Below are positions 44,972-54,087 of a DNA stretch of 64,000 nt, in pieces (position 1 is the first letter of the stretch; the number at the start of each line of letters is the position of its first letter). Position numbers and translations under genes: made by a program. The notes beneath the pieces were generated by a model, which was given only the letters and a program-made list of their open reading frames with translations, was not told the origin of the DNA and searched no databases. Source of the stretch: DASVEE01 sp036380735 (lineage in GTDB: Bacteria > Acidobacteriota > Thermoanaerobaculia > Gp7-AA8); NCBI GenBank assembly GCA_036380735.1, contig DASVEE010000012.1:124001-188000 (forward strand). Direction: 5' to 3'.

Positions 44972-46281
44972 TCTTCCGACCTTCCGGTGGTGAAGTACAC
45001 CGTCGCGCCCTTCTCCGGCTCACCCTCGGCCCATACGCGTCCGCCGTGCCGCTGCACGATGCGGTCGACGGTGGCCAGCCCGATGCCGGTGCCGCTGAAC
45101 TCCTTCTCCGAGTGCAGGCGCTGGAAGGGGCGGAACATCTTCGCGGCGTGCTCCGGCGCGAAGCCGGCGCCGTTGTCGCGCACGTAGAAGGTGATGGTCC
45201 CGCCGTCGTTGCGCGCGCCGATCTCGATGCGCGCGCCGGGGCGCTTGCTGGTGAACTTGAACGAGTTGCCGATGAGGTTCTCCAGCACGGCGCGGAGGAG
45301 CTTGTCGTCGCCGCTGGCGACGAGGCCGTCCGGGATCACGAACTCGACTTCGCGGTCGGGCTGCGCGCGCCGCAGGTTCATGGCGATGTCGCGCGCGATG
45401 CGCGTGATGTCCACCTCGGTCCGATGCACCTCGAGACGCGTCAGCCGCGCCATCTGCAGCATCCCTTCGATCAGCTCGTTCATCTGCTTCGCGCTGTGCC
45501 GGATCCAGTAGATGCACTCGCGGCCGATGTCGTCGAGCTTCGGGCCGTAGTCTTCATCGAGCGCCTGGGCGAAGCCGGAGATGCTGCCGACGGGTGCGCG
45601 CAGATCGTGGGAGACGGTGGCGGCGAACGACTCCAGGTCCTTGTTCGCCGCTTCGAGCTCGGCGGAGCGGCGGCGCATGACGGCATCGCGCTGCTGCGTC
45701 TGTTCGAGCAGCTTGTTGAGACTCGCCGCGAGGGGACGCAGCGCGCCCGCCTGCGGCTCGATGCGCGTGGCGTAGGTCTGATCGCGGATCGCGTCGTCGA
45801 CGCCGGCGCGGATGGCGTCGACGCGGCCACGCACCATGCGCGACGTCAGCGAGGCTACGCCGAGCGCGAGCACGGCCGCGATGGCGGCGGCGACCGCCGC
45901 GGGCGTCACGACGCTGCGCAAAGATGTGCCGCCGGTGGCGACGCGCGGCTCCACGGCCAGCGAGCCGCCGCCGGGGAGCGAGCGGAAGATCTGCTCCAGT
46001 TCGCCGGTGGGCGCGCCGCTCGTCGCCACGGTCTCGCCGCCGGCTCCGTAAATCGTGGCGGCGCGCACGCTTCCGGCGGCAGCGAAGGCATCGAGGAGCG
46101 GTTGGGGAGGCGCGTCCTTCGCGAGAGCGGCGGTGAGCGCGTCGACGACGGCGTTGGCGTCTCCAGCGGCGGCGTGCTGCTTCTGCGTGAACCAATAACT
46201 GACGCCGGCGGTGACGATCGCGGAGAGCAGAGCTGCCGCCAGTACGCCCGCCGCAATGTGCCGCTCCACCGGAGACTTCAT
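44959..46281 (-). CDS. membrane sensor histidine kinase (phytochrome-type HisKA)
   Basis: Inner-membrane kinase of 440 residues. Two membrane helices (about 10-30 and 145-165) flank a small periplasmic domain; a HAMP-like segment follows, then HisKA with ATVSHDLRAPVGSISGFAQ and HATPase with NLIGNSFKFTSK, DNGAGF and GTGIGLATVDRIV. The cognate receiver is the REC-PAS-GGDEF product downstream, so its signal should set c-di-GMP synthesis. Start may be 46281 or 46293. It is divergent from the efflux/export operon beginning at 46354, with only about 70 bases between. Confidence 0.91.
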   Translation of the reverse strand: MKSPVERHIAAGVLAAALLSAIVTAGVSYWFTQKQHAAAGDANAVVDALTAALAKDAPPQPLLDAFAAAGSVRAATIYGAGGETVATSGAPTGELEQIFRSLPGGGSLAVEPRVATGGTSLRSVVTPAAVAAAIAAVLALGVASLTSRMVRGRVDAIRAGVDDAIRDQTYATRIEPQAGALRPLAASLNKLLEQTQQRDAVMRRRSAELEAANKDLESFAATVSHDLRAPVGSISGFAQALDEDYGPKLDDIGRECIYWIRHSAKQMNELIEGMLQMARLTRLEVHRTEVDITRIARDIAMNLRRAQPDREVEFVIPDGLVASGDDKLLRAVLENLIGNSFKFTSKRPGARIEIGARNDGGTITFYVRDNGAGFAPEHAAKMFRPFQRLHSEKEFSGTGIGLATVDRIVQRHGGRVWAEGEPEKGATVYFTTGRSEEWAA

Positions 46282-46353
46282 TCGCCCTATCATGCGAGGC
46301 CCGTGCTTTGCAGACGCGACGGTGCAAGAAATTAGCCTTATTTGCCGAGAGAA

Positions 46354-47298
46354 ATGAGAAGAGCGAGAGTCGCTGCCGCCCTGGCGCTGACGGCCGTTGC
46401 CGTCTGGCCATTGGCCTGCCGGGAATCCGAGCCCGCCGCGGCCGCCGATCCGCCGCGCATCGAGGTCAAGGCCACGGTCGCCCCCTTCGAAGGCGTCACC
46501 ATCCAATCGCCCATCGAGGGAACCATCCTCGAGCTGACCACGAGCGAAGGGGCGCTGGTGAAGCAGGGCGACGTCCTGGCCACGCTGACCAATCCCGCCG
46601 TCGAGCGCGAGCTCGCGTACGCACGCGCCGCGGTCATTGCCGCCGAGCATCGTCTGCGCAGCGTGAGCGCGCCTCCTCGCGCGGCGCCGCGCACCAGCCC
46701 GGAGCGGGAGCGCACCGCCGCCGCGCTCGTCCGTGCGCGGCAGCAGCGGCTCGACCGGCTGCGGGCGCTGCTCGCCACCGGCGACGTCGCCAAACAGGAT
46801 GTCGAGAACGCCGAGGCGGAGCTGTCCGTCGCTCTGCGGGAGCTGGATGCGGAGCGCGAGCGCGGCGTCGCGCCCGCCGCCGCGCCGGCCGCGAATCGCG
46901 AGCTGCTCGAAGCGGAGGCGGAGCGCGCTCGCGCCGACCACAGCTTCGCGGAGCATCGCAAGGCGCAGCTCGTCATCAAGGCACCAGCCACCGGCACCAT
47001 CACCCGGCTGCGCGTCGCCGCCGGCGCCACCATCTACACGCGCGACCCCATCGCGGAGATCGTCGACAGTACGACCGCGCGCGTCCAGGCGCAGCTCGCC
47101 CCCGAACTGCTGCGCTTCGTCCGCGCCGGCCGCCCCGTCGACGTCAAGCTGATGACCATTCCTCCCCGCCGCTTCCGCGAGCCGATCGCGCGCGTCATTC
47201 CGCCGGGCGCCGAGGGGGGCTCCGCAATCGTCGTGAACGTGCCCAATCCCGACCGCATGCTGCAGCCTGGGACGCCGGCGGTCATTACCATCCAATGA
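46354..47298 (+). CDS. HlyD/RND-type periplasmic adaptor lipoprotein
   Basis: Membrane-fusion protein of 314 residues. A lipobox ends in LACRES with Cys around residue 22. A biotinyl-lipoyl half motif (SPIEGTILELTTSEGALVKQGD) comes before a helical hairpin (about 105-190), and the second half (IKAPATGTITRLRVAAGATI) and a beta-barrel follow. The stop overlaps the TolC-like start (ATGA). No inner-membrane RND or ABC pump is adjacent; instead polysaccharide genes follow, so the adaptor may link polymer export to the outer membrane channel (inference). Confidence 0.88.
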   Translation: MRRARVAAALALTAVAVWPLACRESEPAAAADPPRIEVKATVAPFEGVTIQSPIEGTILELTTSEGALVKQGDVLATLTNPAVERELAYARAAVIAAEHRLRSVSAPPRAAPRTSPERERTAAALVRARQQRLDRLRALLATGDVAKQDVENAEAELSVALRELDAERERGVAPAAAPAANRELLEAEAERARADHSFAEHRKAQLVIKAPATGTITRLRVAAGATIYTRDPIAEIVDSTTARVQAQLAPELLRFVRAGRPVDVKLMTIPPRRFREPIARVIPPGAEGGSAIVVNVPNPDRMLQPGTPAVITIQ

Positions 47299-48710
47299 GA
47301 AGGGCGCTTGTCTTCGCGGTGGTGGTCCTGTGCGCCGGTTTCGCGGTCGCGGGGGAACCCGACGGGACCCATGGGACAGATGGGACCCATGGGACAGATG
47401 AAAATCCCATTCGTCCCATAGGTCCTATTGGTCCCATCAGTCCCATCGTTCCCCCGCCGCAACCCACGCAGAAACTTTCCTTCGAACAAGTCCTCTCCCG
47501 GGCGGAAAAAGCCCACGACGTTTCCCCTTCCGCCATCGAGGCTGCCGATCTGCTGGCCTCTTCGTCCGACCGCATCGGCATCCCCGTGCTGCGCATCGAG
47601 ACCGGCGCCACCACCGCGCACAACGTCGACACCTTCACGCGGAACGTCTTTCGCTACGACGCGCTCTCCGCGCTGATCCTGGTCGACTATCCGCTGCTCG
47701 ACGGCGGCATTCGCGACCAGCAGGTTCGCGTGGCGAAGCTCGACGCGCAATCGTTCCGGCAGCGCCTCCGCGAGACGTCCGACAACCTCTTCCGCGAGAC
47801 GCTCGACGCCGTCGCACGCCTGTACACCGCGCAGGAGCGGCTGCGCATCCTCAACGCCGGGCTCAAACGCGCCGTCGAGATGCGCGATCGCGCGCGGCAG
47901 CTCCTCGAGGTGCAGGAGATCTCCAACATCACCGCCACGCAGTGGCAGGACGAGGCCATCGTCGCCGAGTCGCAACTCCTCGATCTTGAGCTGCAGCGCC
48001 TCGAAGCGGAGACGCACGTGAAGCAGTTGATGGGCGACACCACCGGTGAGCCGGTCGAGATCATCCTGCACATCGACGAAGACCCGGCCTCGCGCGCGCT
48101 CGCGCTGGCCGCCGATCCCGCGCCGCTCATCGCCACCGACCAGGGCGTGACCCGCGCCACGATGCTCTTCGAGCGCAAGCGCCTCGAGCTCGAACAAGCC
48201 GTGGCCGCGCGCCGGCCGCAGCTCACGATGTCCGCCTTCGGCGGCGTCACCGCGCTGACGAACATCGCCGGCGAAGACGACGGCGGCTACGGCATCTTCG
48301 GCGTCCGCTTCACGCTCGCGCTGCCGATGTTCGACGCGGCCGCCGCACGCCGCGTCGCCGAGGCGCGCGTGCAGATGGAGCAGGCGAGCCTGGAGCGGCG
48401 CACCACCACCGAGCAGATCAAGCGGCAGACCTCCTCACTGTGGCTCGGCATCGCCGCGCTCGAAAAGCGCATCGGCCTCCTGCAGCAGATGGTCGACAAC
48501 GCTCGCAGGCGCGAGGAGTCGGTGATCCGTCTCGTGGCCGCGGGGCTGCGTCCGGAGAACGACGTCGCCGAAGTCGCCGCCGATCGCGCCCGCCGCGAAA
48601 GCGATCTCCTCGGCGCCCGCATCGAGCTCTGGAAATACCAGCAGATGGTGAAGCGCCGCGCCGGCAGCGACACACCGGCGACGGTTGCGCAGGCCGGAGC
48701 CGCGCCATGA
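47295..48710 (+). CDS. TolC-family outer-membrane channel with 9-bp repeat insert
   Basis: Protein of 471 residues: signal peptide (LVFAVVVLCAGFAVA), then a Gly/Thr/Asp- and Pro/Ile-rich segment (residues 23-54, including THGTDGTHGTD and PIGPIGPISPIV) encoded by a 9-bp inverted array, and after it two OEP domains of a TolC-type channel (LSFEQVLSRAEKAH, LILVDYPLLDGGIRDQQV, ASLERRTTTEQIKRQ). The insert sits exactly between signal peptide and mature domain, where it can be tolerated. Start and stop overlap both neighbours by four bases (ATGA). Confidence 0.9.
   Translation: MRRALVFAVVVLCAGFAVAGEPDGTHGTDGTHGTDENPIRPIGPIGPISPIVPPPQPTQKLSFEQVLSRAEKAHDVSPSAIEAADLLASSSDRIGIPVLRIETGATTAHNVDTFTRNVFRYDALSALILVDYPLLDGGIRDQQVRVAKLDAQSFRQRLRETSDNLFRETLDAVARLYTAQERLRILNAGLKRAVEMRDRARQLLEVQEISNITATQWQDEAIVAESQLLDLELQRLEAETHVKQLMGDTTGEPVEIILHIDEDPASRALALAADPAPLIATDQGVTRATMLFERKRLELEQAVAARRPQLTMSAFGGVTALTNIAGEDDGGYGIFGVRFTLALPMFDAAAARRVAEARVQMEQASLERRTTTEQIKRQTSSLWLGIAALEKRIGLLQQMVDNARRREESVIRLVAAGLRPENDVAEVAADRARRESDLLGARIELWKYQQMVKRRAGSDTPATVAQAGAAP
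47363..47455. repeat. 9-bp inverted array inside the TolC-like gene
   Basis: Left arm GACGGGACCCATGGGACAGATGGGAC, short centre AAAA, right arm CCCATTCGTCCCATAGGTCC to GTCCCATCGTTCCC. It is read in frame; the unit length of nine bases keeps the coding frame. Confidence 0.92.
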
Positions 48711-50221
48711 CGCTCTCCGTCCTCATGACGACCGAGGGGACGTATCCCTACGGCGCGGGGGGCGTGAGCACGTGGTGTGATGCGCTGCTGCGGAACACGC
48801 CTGACGTCCGCTACACGCTGCTGCCCATCATGATGAACCCGCACATCGAGGCGCGCTTCGAGCCGCCGTCGAACGTGCGCAGCATCATCAACGTCCCGCT
48901 CTGGGGCATCGAAGAGCCCTCCGAGTTCGCGCTCGGCACCACCTTCGCCGAGCTGTACGAGCGCAAGCGCGCCACGAGCGAAGAGGAGGTCGAGGCGGAG
49001 TTCCTCCCGCCGTTCCGCGAGTTCCTGGAGCTGGTCAACGGCGGACACGATCCGGCGTCGTTCGGGCGCGTGCTCGTGCAGCTCGAGGACTACTTCGTGC
49101 GCCGCGATTACAGCCTCACGATGAAGTCGCGCCCCGTGTGGCGCGCGTTCGTCGAGACGATGCAGGCGTACGCGCGCCGCACCGCCGCGTCGCTGCCACC
49201 CGAGGCGCGCGAGCATCAGCTCCCGTCGATCTTCGACCTCACCGAGTGTCTGCGCTGGCTCTATCGCTTTCTGATCGTGCTGACGGTGCGGGTACCGGAA
49301 GTGAGCGTCACGCACACGACGGCGGCGGCGTTCTGCGGCTTGCCGTGCATCACCGCGAAAGTGCGCCGCGGCACGCCGATGATCGTGACGGAGCACGGGG
49401 TCTACCTGCGCGAGCAGAACCTTTTCCTGTCGCGCTTCAAGCGTCTCTTCTTCTGCAAGCAGTTCCTGCTGAACCTCATCACCGCGGTCGTGCGCGCGAA
49501 CTACTTCCACGCCGACGTCGTCGCGCCGGTCTGCCACTACAACACGCGGTGGGAGCTGGCGCAGGGCACGCCGCAGCACAAGATCCGCGTGATCTACAAC
49601 GGCGTCGACCCGGAGGTGTTCTCGCCCGGCCCGAAGCGCAGCGGCCCCGCGCACGTCATCGCCACCGCGCGCATCGATCCGCTGAAGGACATCGAGACGT
49701 TCCTCCGCGTCGCCGCGCGAGTGCGGGAGACGCACGCCGAGGTGCGCTTCACCATCTTCGGCAACGTGGCCGACGAGGCGTATTACGAGAAGTGCCTCAC
49801 CCTCCGCCGCGAGCTGGGCCTGGAGCACATCGTCACGATGGGCGTGCCCGCGGACGACGTGGTGAAGGCGTACCACGACGCCGACCTCGTGCTGCTGACG
49901 AGCATCTCCGAGGCGTTCCCATACTCCGTGATCGAAGCGATGGCGTGCGAGCGCGCCGTCGTCGCCAGCGACGTCGGCGGCGTCGGCGAAGCGGTGGAGG
50001 AGTGCGGCTTGCTGGTGCGCCCCCGCGACGTGGAGGGCTTCGCCACGGCAGTACGGCAACTCCTGGATGATGCGTCCCTGCGCGCCCGCCTCGGCCGCCG
50101 CGCCCGCGCCCGCGTCCTGGAAGAGTTCCGCCAGGACAACAGCATCGCCGCCTACCTGAACCTCTACCGCACCGCCGCCGCCCGGCACGCCACGCCGGAC
50201 ATCGTGGAGGCGCGCGCATGA
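48707..50221 (+). CDS. pelF: PelF-like GT4 glycosyltransferase
   Basis: Cytoplasmic glycosyltransferase of 504 residues, the size of PelF, which polymerises the Pel exopolysaccharide from UDP-sugars. PelF features: TTEGTYPYGAGGVSTWC at the start, the insert with FYFVRRDY-like LEDYFVRRDY, EHGVYLREQN, VVAPVCHYNTRWE, VIYNGVDPEVFSP, and the GT-B donor site with ISEAFPYSVIEAMACERAVVASDVGG. It overlaps the TolC-like gene by four bases and is followed by an array, then the PelG-like gene. Assignment as a PelF relative is good; the polymer may not be Pel itself. Confidence 0.88.
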   Translation: MTLSVLMTTEGTYPYGAGGVSTWCDALLRNTPDVRYTLLPIMMNPHIEARFEPPSNVRSIINVPLWGIEEPSEFALGTTFAELYERKRATSEEEVEAEFLPPFREFLELVNGGHDPASFGRVLVQLEDYFVRRDYSLTMKSRPVWRAFVETMQAYARRTAASLPPEAREHQLPSIFDLTECLRWLYRFLIVLTVRVPEVSVTHTTAAAFCGLPCITAKVRRGTPMIVTEHGVYLREQNLFLSRFKRLFFCKQFLLNLITAVVRANYFHADVVAPVCHYNTRWELAQGTPQHKIRVIYNGVDPEVFSPGPKRSGPAHVIATARIDPLKDIETFLRVAARVRETHAEVRFTIFGNVADEAYYEKCLTLRRELGLEHIVTMGVPADDVVKAYHDADLVLLTSISEAFPYSVIEAMACERAVVASDVGGVGEAVEECGLLVRPRDVEGFATAVRQLLDDASLRARLGRRARARVLEEFRQDNSIAAYLNLYRTAAARHATPDIVEARA

Positions 50222-50347
50222 AGGACGATAGGACGAATAGGACGGATAGGACGAATAGGACCTATGGGACCTATGGCACTTATGGGCCTGCAGTTCGTCC
50301 CATTCGTCCTATCTGTCCTATAGGTCCTATTCGTCCTATCGTTCCCC
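50222..50347. repeat. 9-bp inverted array pair inside the exopolysaccharide operon
   Basis: Left arm GGACGATAGGAC plus five units, loop GGCACTTATGGGCCTGCAG, right arm of six units ending GTCCTATCGTTCCCC. It lies between co-directional pelF and pelG, so it would be transcribed within the operon. Confidence 0.92.
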
Positions 50348-50363
50348 CCGCGGGGCCCCACCC

Positions 50364-51938
50364 ATGACCGCCCTCGACGACCTGGGCCGTCGCGTCATCC
50401 ACGTCGTGGGCATGCCCAAAGACGCCTGGGAAATCGCCGCGCAGCTCGAAGTCCTGGGCCTGCGCGACAGCGATGCGCGCAGCGGCTACGGGTCGCGTGA
50501 CCTCTTCGACCTGGCCCGCGCCATCGAGCGCCGCTTTCGCGCCGGCGCCTACGGCTTCACCGTCGGGGCCGACGATCCTGTGCCGCGGGTCATCCCCTGG
50601 GTGCGCTTCACGCGGCGCTATTTCGCCGGGATCGCGTTCGCCATGCCAATGGCCATGCAGGCGGCGTCGATGCTGCTGTGGGGCTACGGGATCTGGGGTG
50701 CGATCGACCTCGAGCTGGCCCAGGGCAGCGCCATCGCGCTCGGCTTCATCGCCAGCTACATCGCCGCGGGCGGCTTCGCGCAGGCCATCGTCCGCCGCGG
50801 CCTGTTCTACATCTACCAGCAGGAAGAAGGGCTCGCGCGCTGGACCGCGTTGCGCGGCTTCGGCATCGCGCTGCGGATCACGCTGGCGCTGCTCGTGCCG
50901 GCGTACCTCGTCAACCTCCTCTTCGGGATTCTGCCGTGGTCGATGGTGCTGACGGCGTCGCTCTTCTACGCCGGGCTGACGGTGCTCTGGCTGTCGTGGG
51001 CGCTGTTGTATCTCGTGCAGCGGACGGAGCTCCTCGCCGTCATCACCGCCATCGCGCTCGCGGCGGTGATCGCCACGGCGAAGCTCGGCGGCGCGCCGCC
51101 GATCGTGGCCAACGGCGTCGGTGTCCTCGTGGCGGACCTCCTCAGCCTCGGCGCCGCCACCTTCATCCTCGGGCGCATGGCGCGCAAGCGCGGTAACGCC
51201 GAGCCGGTGAATCCGCCGCGGCTGGCGGTGCTCGTCGTCAGCACCTCGCGCTACTTCGTCTACGGCGTCCTGTTCAACACGTTCCTCTTCGCCGATCGCG
51301 TGATCGCCTGGACCACGCGCGTCGGCCGCGACGACTTCCCGCCGTATCCCTTCTGGCTGAACGTGCGCTACGAGCTGGCGATGGATCTCGCGCTCGTCGT
51401 GGTGATCGTCATGGGCGGCGTCGTCTCGTACGCCATCGAGCGTTTCTCCGAGAAGCTGATCCCGCATGAAAAGCGAACGCCGAGCAGCGACGTCGAGACG
51501 TTCGTGCACGAGCACTTCGAGGCGCACCGCCGCCGCTCCTTCCAGCTCGGCATCGGCGCGGTCATCGGGCTGGGGCTGGCGTGGCTGTTGTTCGTCTCGC
51601 TGCAGCAGGTCGACAACGTGCGGCTGCACGAGGCGCTGACCTCGCCCGTGACCATCCGCGTCTTCATCGCCGCGGCGCTCGGCTACACCATCTTCATGTT
51701 CGCCGCGCGCAACGTGCTGCTGCTCCTGACGCTGTCGCGCATCGACTCCGCGGTGCGCTGCGTGGCGTACGCGCTGGTGGCGGACGTGGTGGTCGGCTTC
51801 ATCTGCAGCCGCGCCATCGGCTACTGGGCGGCGGTGGCGGGCGTCGTCGCCGGCGCCATCGTCATGTGCATCGTGGCCGCGCGCGAAACACGGCGCACGC
51901 TCGAACAACTCGACTACTCGTATTACGCGGCGTACTGA
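50364..51938 (+). CDS. pelG: PelG-like polysaccharide membrane transporter
   Basis: Inner-membrane protein of 524 residues with about 12 helices, the size and topology of PelG, the MATE-like flippase partner of PelF. The N-terminus is cytoplasmic (about 1-80). Further features are TSRYFVYGVLFNTFLFADRVIAW, the DDFPPYPFWLNVRYELAMD loop, and a region FVHEHFEAHRRRSFQLGIG. Context, directly after the PelF-like gene, supports the call. Two bases separate it from the next membrane gene. Divergence from characterised PelG is considerable. Confidence 0.75.
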   Translation: MTALDDLGRRVIHVVGMPKDAWEIAAQLEVLGLRDSDARSGYGSRDLFDLARAIERRFRAGAYGFTVGADDPVPRVIPWVRFTRRYFAGIAFAMPMAMQAASMLLWGYGIWGAIDLELAQGSAIALGFIASYIAAGGFAQAIVRRGLFYIYQQEEGLARWTALRGFGIALRITLALLVPAYLVNLLFGILPWSMVLTASLFYAGLTVLWLSWALLYLVQRTELLAVITAIALAAVIATAKLGGAPPIVANGVGVLVADLLSLGAATFILGRMARKRGNAEPVNPPRLAVLVVSTSRYFVYGVLFNTFLFADRVIAWTTRVGRDDFPPYPFWLNVRYELAMDLALVVVIVMGGVVSYAIERFSEKLIPHEKRTPSSDVETFVHEHFEAHRRRSFQLGIGAVIGLGLAWLLFVSLQQVDNVRLHEALTSPVTIRVFIAAALGYTIFMFAARNVLLLLTLSRIDSAVRCVAYALVADVVVGFICSRAIGYWAAVAGVVAGAIVMCIVAARETRRTLEQLDYSYYAAY

Positions 51939-51939
51939 C

Positions 51940-54087
51940 ATGTACTGGCTCTACGGCATCGATGCGGTCTTGCGGATCACGGCGGCGCTGCTGCTGTTGT
52001 TCGTCTGCATCCCCGCGCTGGCGTGGAAGCGCCCCGCGTCCTTCACCCGCCTCGACTGGTTCTTCTGGAACCTCGGGATCGGCATCACTCTGTTGACGCT
52101 CGCGGGGCAGCTTTTCACGCTGCTCAACGTCGCCGCGACGGTGACGTACCTGCTGCTCTTCGCCACGATCATCGTCCTCGGCCGCGCGAAACAGGCGGGC
52201 GCACCGCCGCTGCGCTGGCTGGCCGAGGCGTATCGCGACGCGGTGCTGTTCGGGCTGCGCGTCCTCGACCGCAGCGCCGGCATTCGCGGACGCGCAACGG
52301 AGGCGATTCGCGGCGGCGCACGGAGGCTGGCCACCAACTTCGCCACCCATCGCGGCGCGTTCCTCGCCTGGACGGCGGTCGTCGCCGTGGCGGCGGCCAC
52401 GCGCTTCTATCGCCCCTTCGCCACCGCCAATCTCGGCTTCTCCGATACCTACGTCCACCTCTACCTGATGCGCCTTCTCGACGAGGGGCGGCAGGTCGAT
52501 CCCGCCTGGGGACCGTACCCGCGCGGCATGCACTTCCTGCTGCTGGCGATCGAGCGGCTGACGAATGTCGACGCCATTCTGCTGATGAACTTTTTCGGCG
52601 CGTTCAGCGGCGTGCTGCTGACGCTCGCCGCCGCGTACACCGCGCAGCGCATCACGCGCAGCACGACGGCGGCGCTCCTCGCGGGGCTCCTCTTCGCCAC
52701 CATGATCGGCGGCGCGCGCCAGTACTTCGCCCTCGGCGGCAGCGTCTCCAGCCCCACCGCCGTCCAGGCGCGGCAGATGCTCGCGCGTCCCTACGCGGAG
52801 ATGCTCACCGACTCCGGCGAGTTCGACGTCCTCCTGACCGCCTTCCAGCGGCAGACCACGACACTCCCGCAGGAGCTGGCGATCGTGCTGCTGCTGCCCG
52901 GAGCGTTGTTTCTCGTCGACTGGCTGCGCACGCGCGACCGCTGGCGCCTGACCGGCTTCATCGGCTGCAGCGCGGCCATCGCCGCGATCCACTCCGGCGT
53001 AGCCGTGCCGCTGGTGGCCCTCTGTGCAGCCGCCGCTGTGGCAGTACTCATTTGCCAACCGCGCAGCGTCCCATCTGTCCCATCTGTCCCATCTGTCCCA
53101 TCTGTCGCATTGGTCCCATCGGTCCCTGTGCGCCTGCGGGACGTTGCCTACGGTGCCGGTGCCGGCGCCTTGGGCATCGCCATCGGCTCCACCTGGATGC
53201 TGGGGTACCTGCGCTACAGCAGCATGGCCGCGAAGAGTGAAGCCCACGCAGACGCAAACGTAGGCGCAAACGTTGGCGGCGTCGTGCTGTATTACTTCCC
53301 GTTCCTCCGCTCCTTCACCGGCGACGCGACGGGCGAAGCCACCGCGTACATGATGCTGACGCCGTTCCTCATCGCCGTCGTCGTCATCGCGATCCTCCTC
53401 GGCATCGCGGCCATCCGCACGCGCGAAGCAGCGGCGCTCTGGATCGCGCTCGGCACGATGTTCTTCGTCCTCACGCACGCCGCCTCCGTCATCGGCATTC
53501 CGGAGATCGTCGAGGTCCGCCGCAACGCCACCTGGCTCGCCCTCACCATCGCCGTCCTCCTCGGCGTCGCCATCGCCGCCTTCACCGCGCGCCTGCCGCG
53601 CCGCGCGTATTTCGCGGTGCCAGCGCTGGCGATCGTGGTGTGGCTGGCCACGATGCCGAACCTCTTCGGCGCCTCGATGCGCTCGCGGCTGCTCGACTAC
53701 TCCGGCTACGGCTCGACGACGTACGCCGTGCTGCGGATCTCGCAGCGGCACGAGCCGTTCACCTGGACGCTCGTCAGCTACGGCCAGGAATACCCCATGG
53801 TCCTCGGGCGCGGCTTCCATCTCAACGGCGTCGACTTCCTCGAGGAGTTCGACCCCTCGGAATCGCCGCTGCGCATCCCGACGCCGCACGTCTTCATTGC
53901 GGTGGAGAAGCGGCCGCACCACTTCCAGATCAACAACTGGTCGACGCGCTTCGACCGCGCGGCCGTGGAGGAGCGGCTGCAGACGTGGTGCGTGCTCTAC
54001 GGGATGACGCACAATGACATCCGCGTGTACCTCGATGACGAGAACGTGCGCATCTACCAGATCGCGCGCAGGGAAGGGCGGACGTGA
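51940..54087 (+). CDS. large polytopic membrane protein, probable GT-C glycosyltransferase, with repeat-coded loop
   Basis: Protein of 715 residues with about 12-14 membrane helices and a C-terminal soluble part. An early loop with LGFSDTYVHLYLMRLLDEGRQ resembles the acidic first loop of GT-C enzymes. Between two helices lies a stretch of VPSVPSVPSVPS (residues about 377-396) encoded by a 9-bp array, probably an added loop. It is preceded by the PelG-like gene and coupled to a GT2 gene by GTGA overlap. It may transfer sugars from lipid carriers or act as polymerase; this is inference. Confidence 0.72.
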   Translation: MYWLYGIDAVLRITAALLLLFVCIPALAWKRPASFTRLDWFFWNLGIGITLLTLAGQLFTLLNVAATVTYLLLFATIIVLGRAKQAGAPPLRWLAEAYRDAVLFGLRVLDRSAGIRGRATEAIRGGARRLATNFATHRGAFLAWTAVVAVAAATRFYRPFATANLGFSDTYVHLYLMRLLDEGRQVDPAWGPYPRGMHFLLLAIERLTNVDAILLMNFFGAFSGVLLTLAAAYTAQRITRSTTAALLAGLLFATMIGGARQYFALGGSVSSPTAVQARQMLARPYAEMLTDSGEFDVLLTAFQRQTTTLPQELAIVLLLPGALFLVDWLRTRDRWRLTGFIGCSAAIAAIHSGVAVPLVALCAAAAVAVLICQPRSVPSVPSVPSVPSVALVPSVPVRLRDVAYGAGAGALGIAIGSTWMLGYLRYSSMAAKSEAHADANVGANVGGVVLYYFPFLRSFTGDATGEATAYMMLTPFLIAVVVIAILLGIAAIRTREAAALWIALGTMFFVLTHAASVIGIPEIVEVRRNATWLALTIAVLLGVAIAAFTARLPRRAYFAVPALAIVVWLATMPNLFGASMRSRLLDYSGYGSTTYAVLRISQRHEPFTWTLVSYGQEYPMVLGRGFHLNGVDFLEEFDPSESPLRIPTPHVFIAVEKRPHHFQINNWSTRFDRAAVEERLQTWCVLYGMTHNDIRVYLDDENVRIYQIARREGRT
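53068..53126. repeat. 9-bp array inside a membrane-protein gene
   Basis: Six in-frame units, GTCCCATCT repeated four times then GTCGCATTG and GTCCCATCG. Only one orientation. Four identical units suggest recent expansion. Confidence 0.92.
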
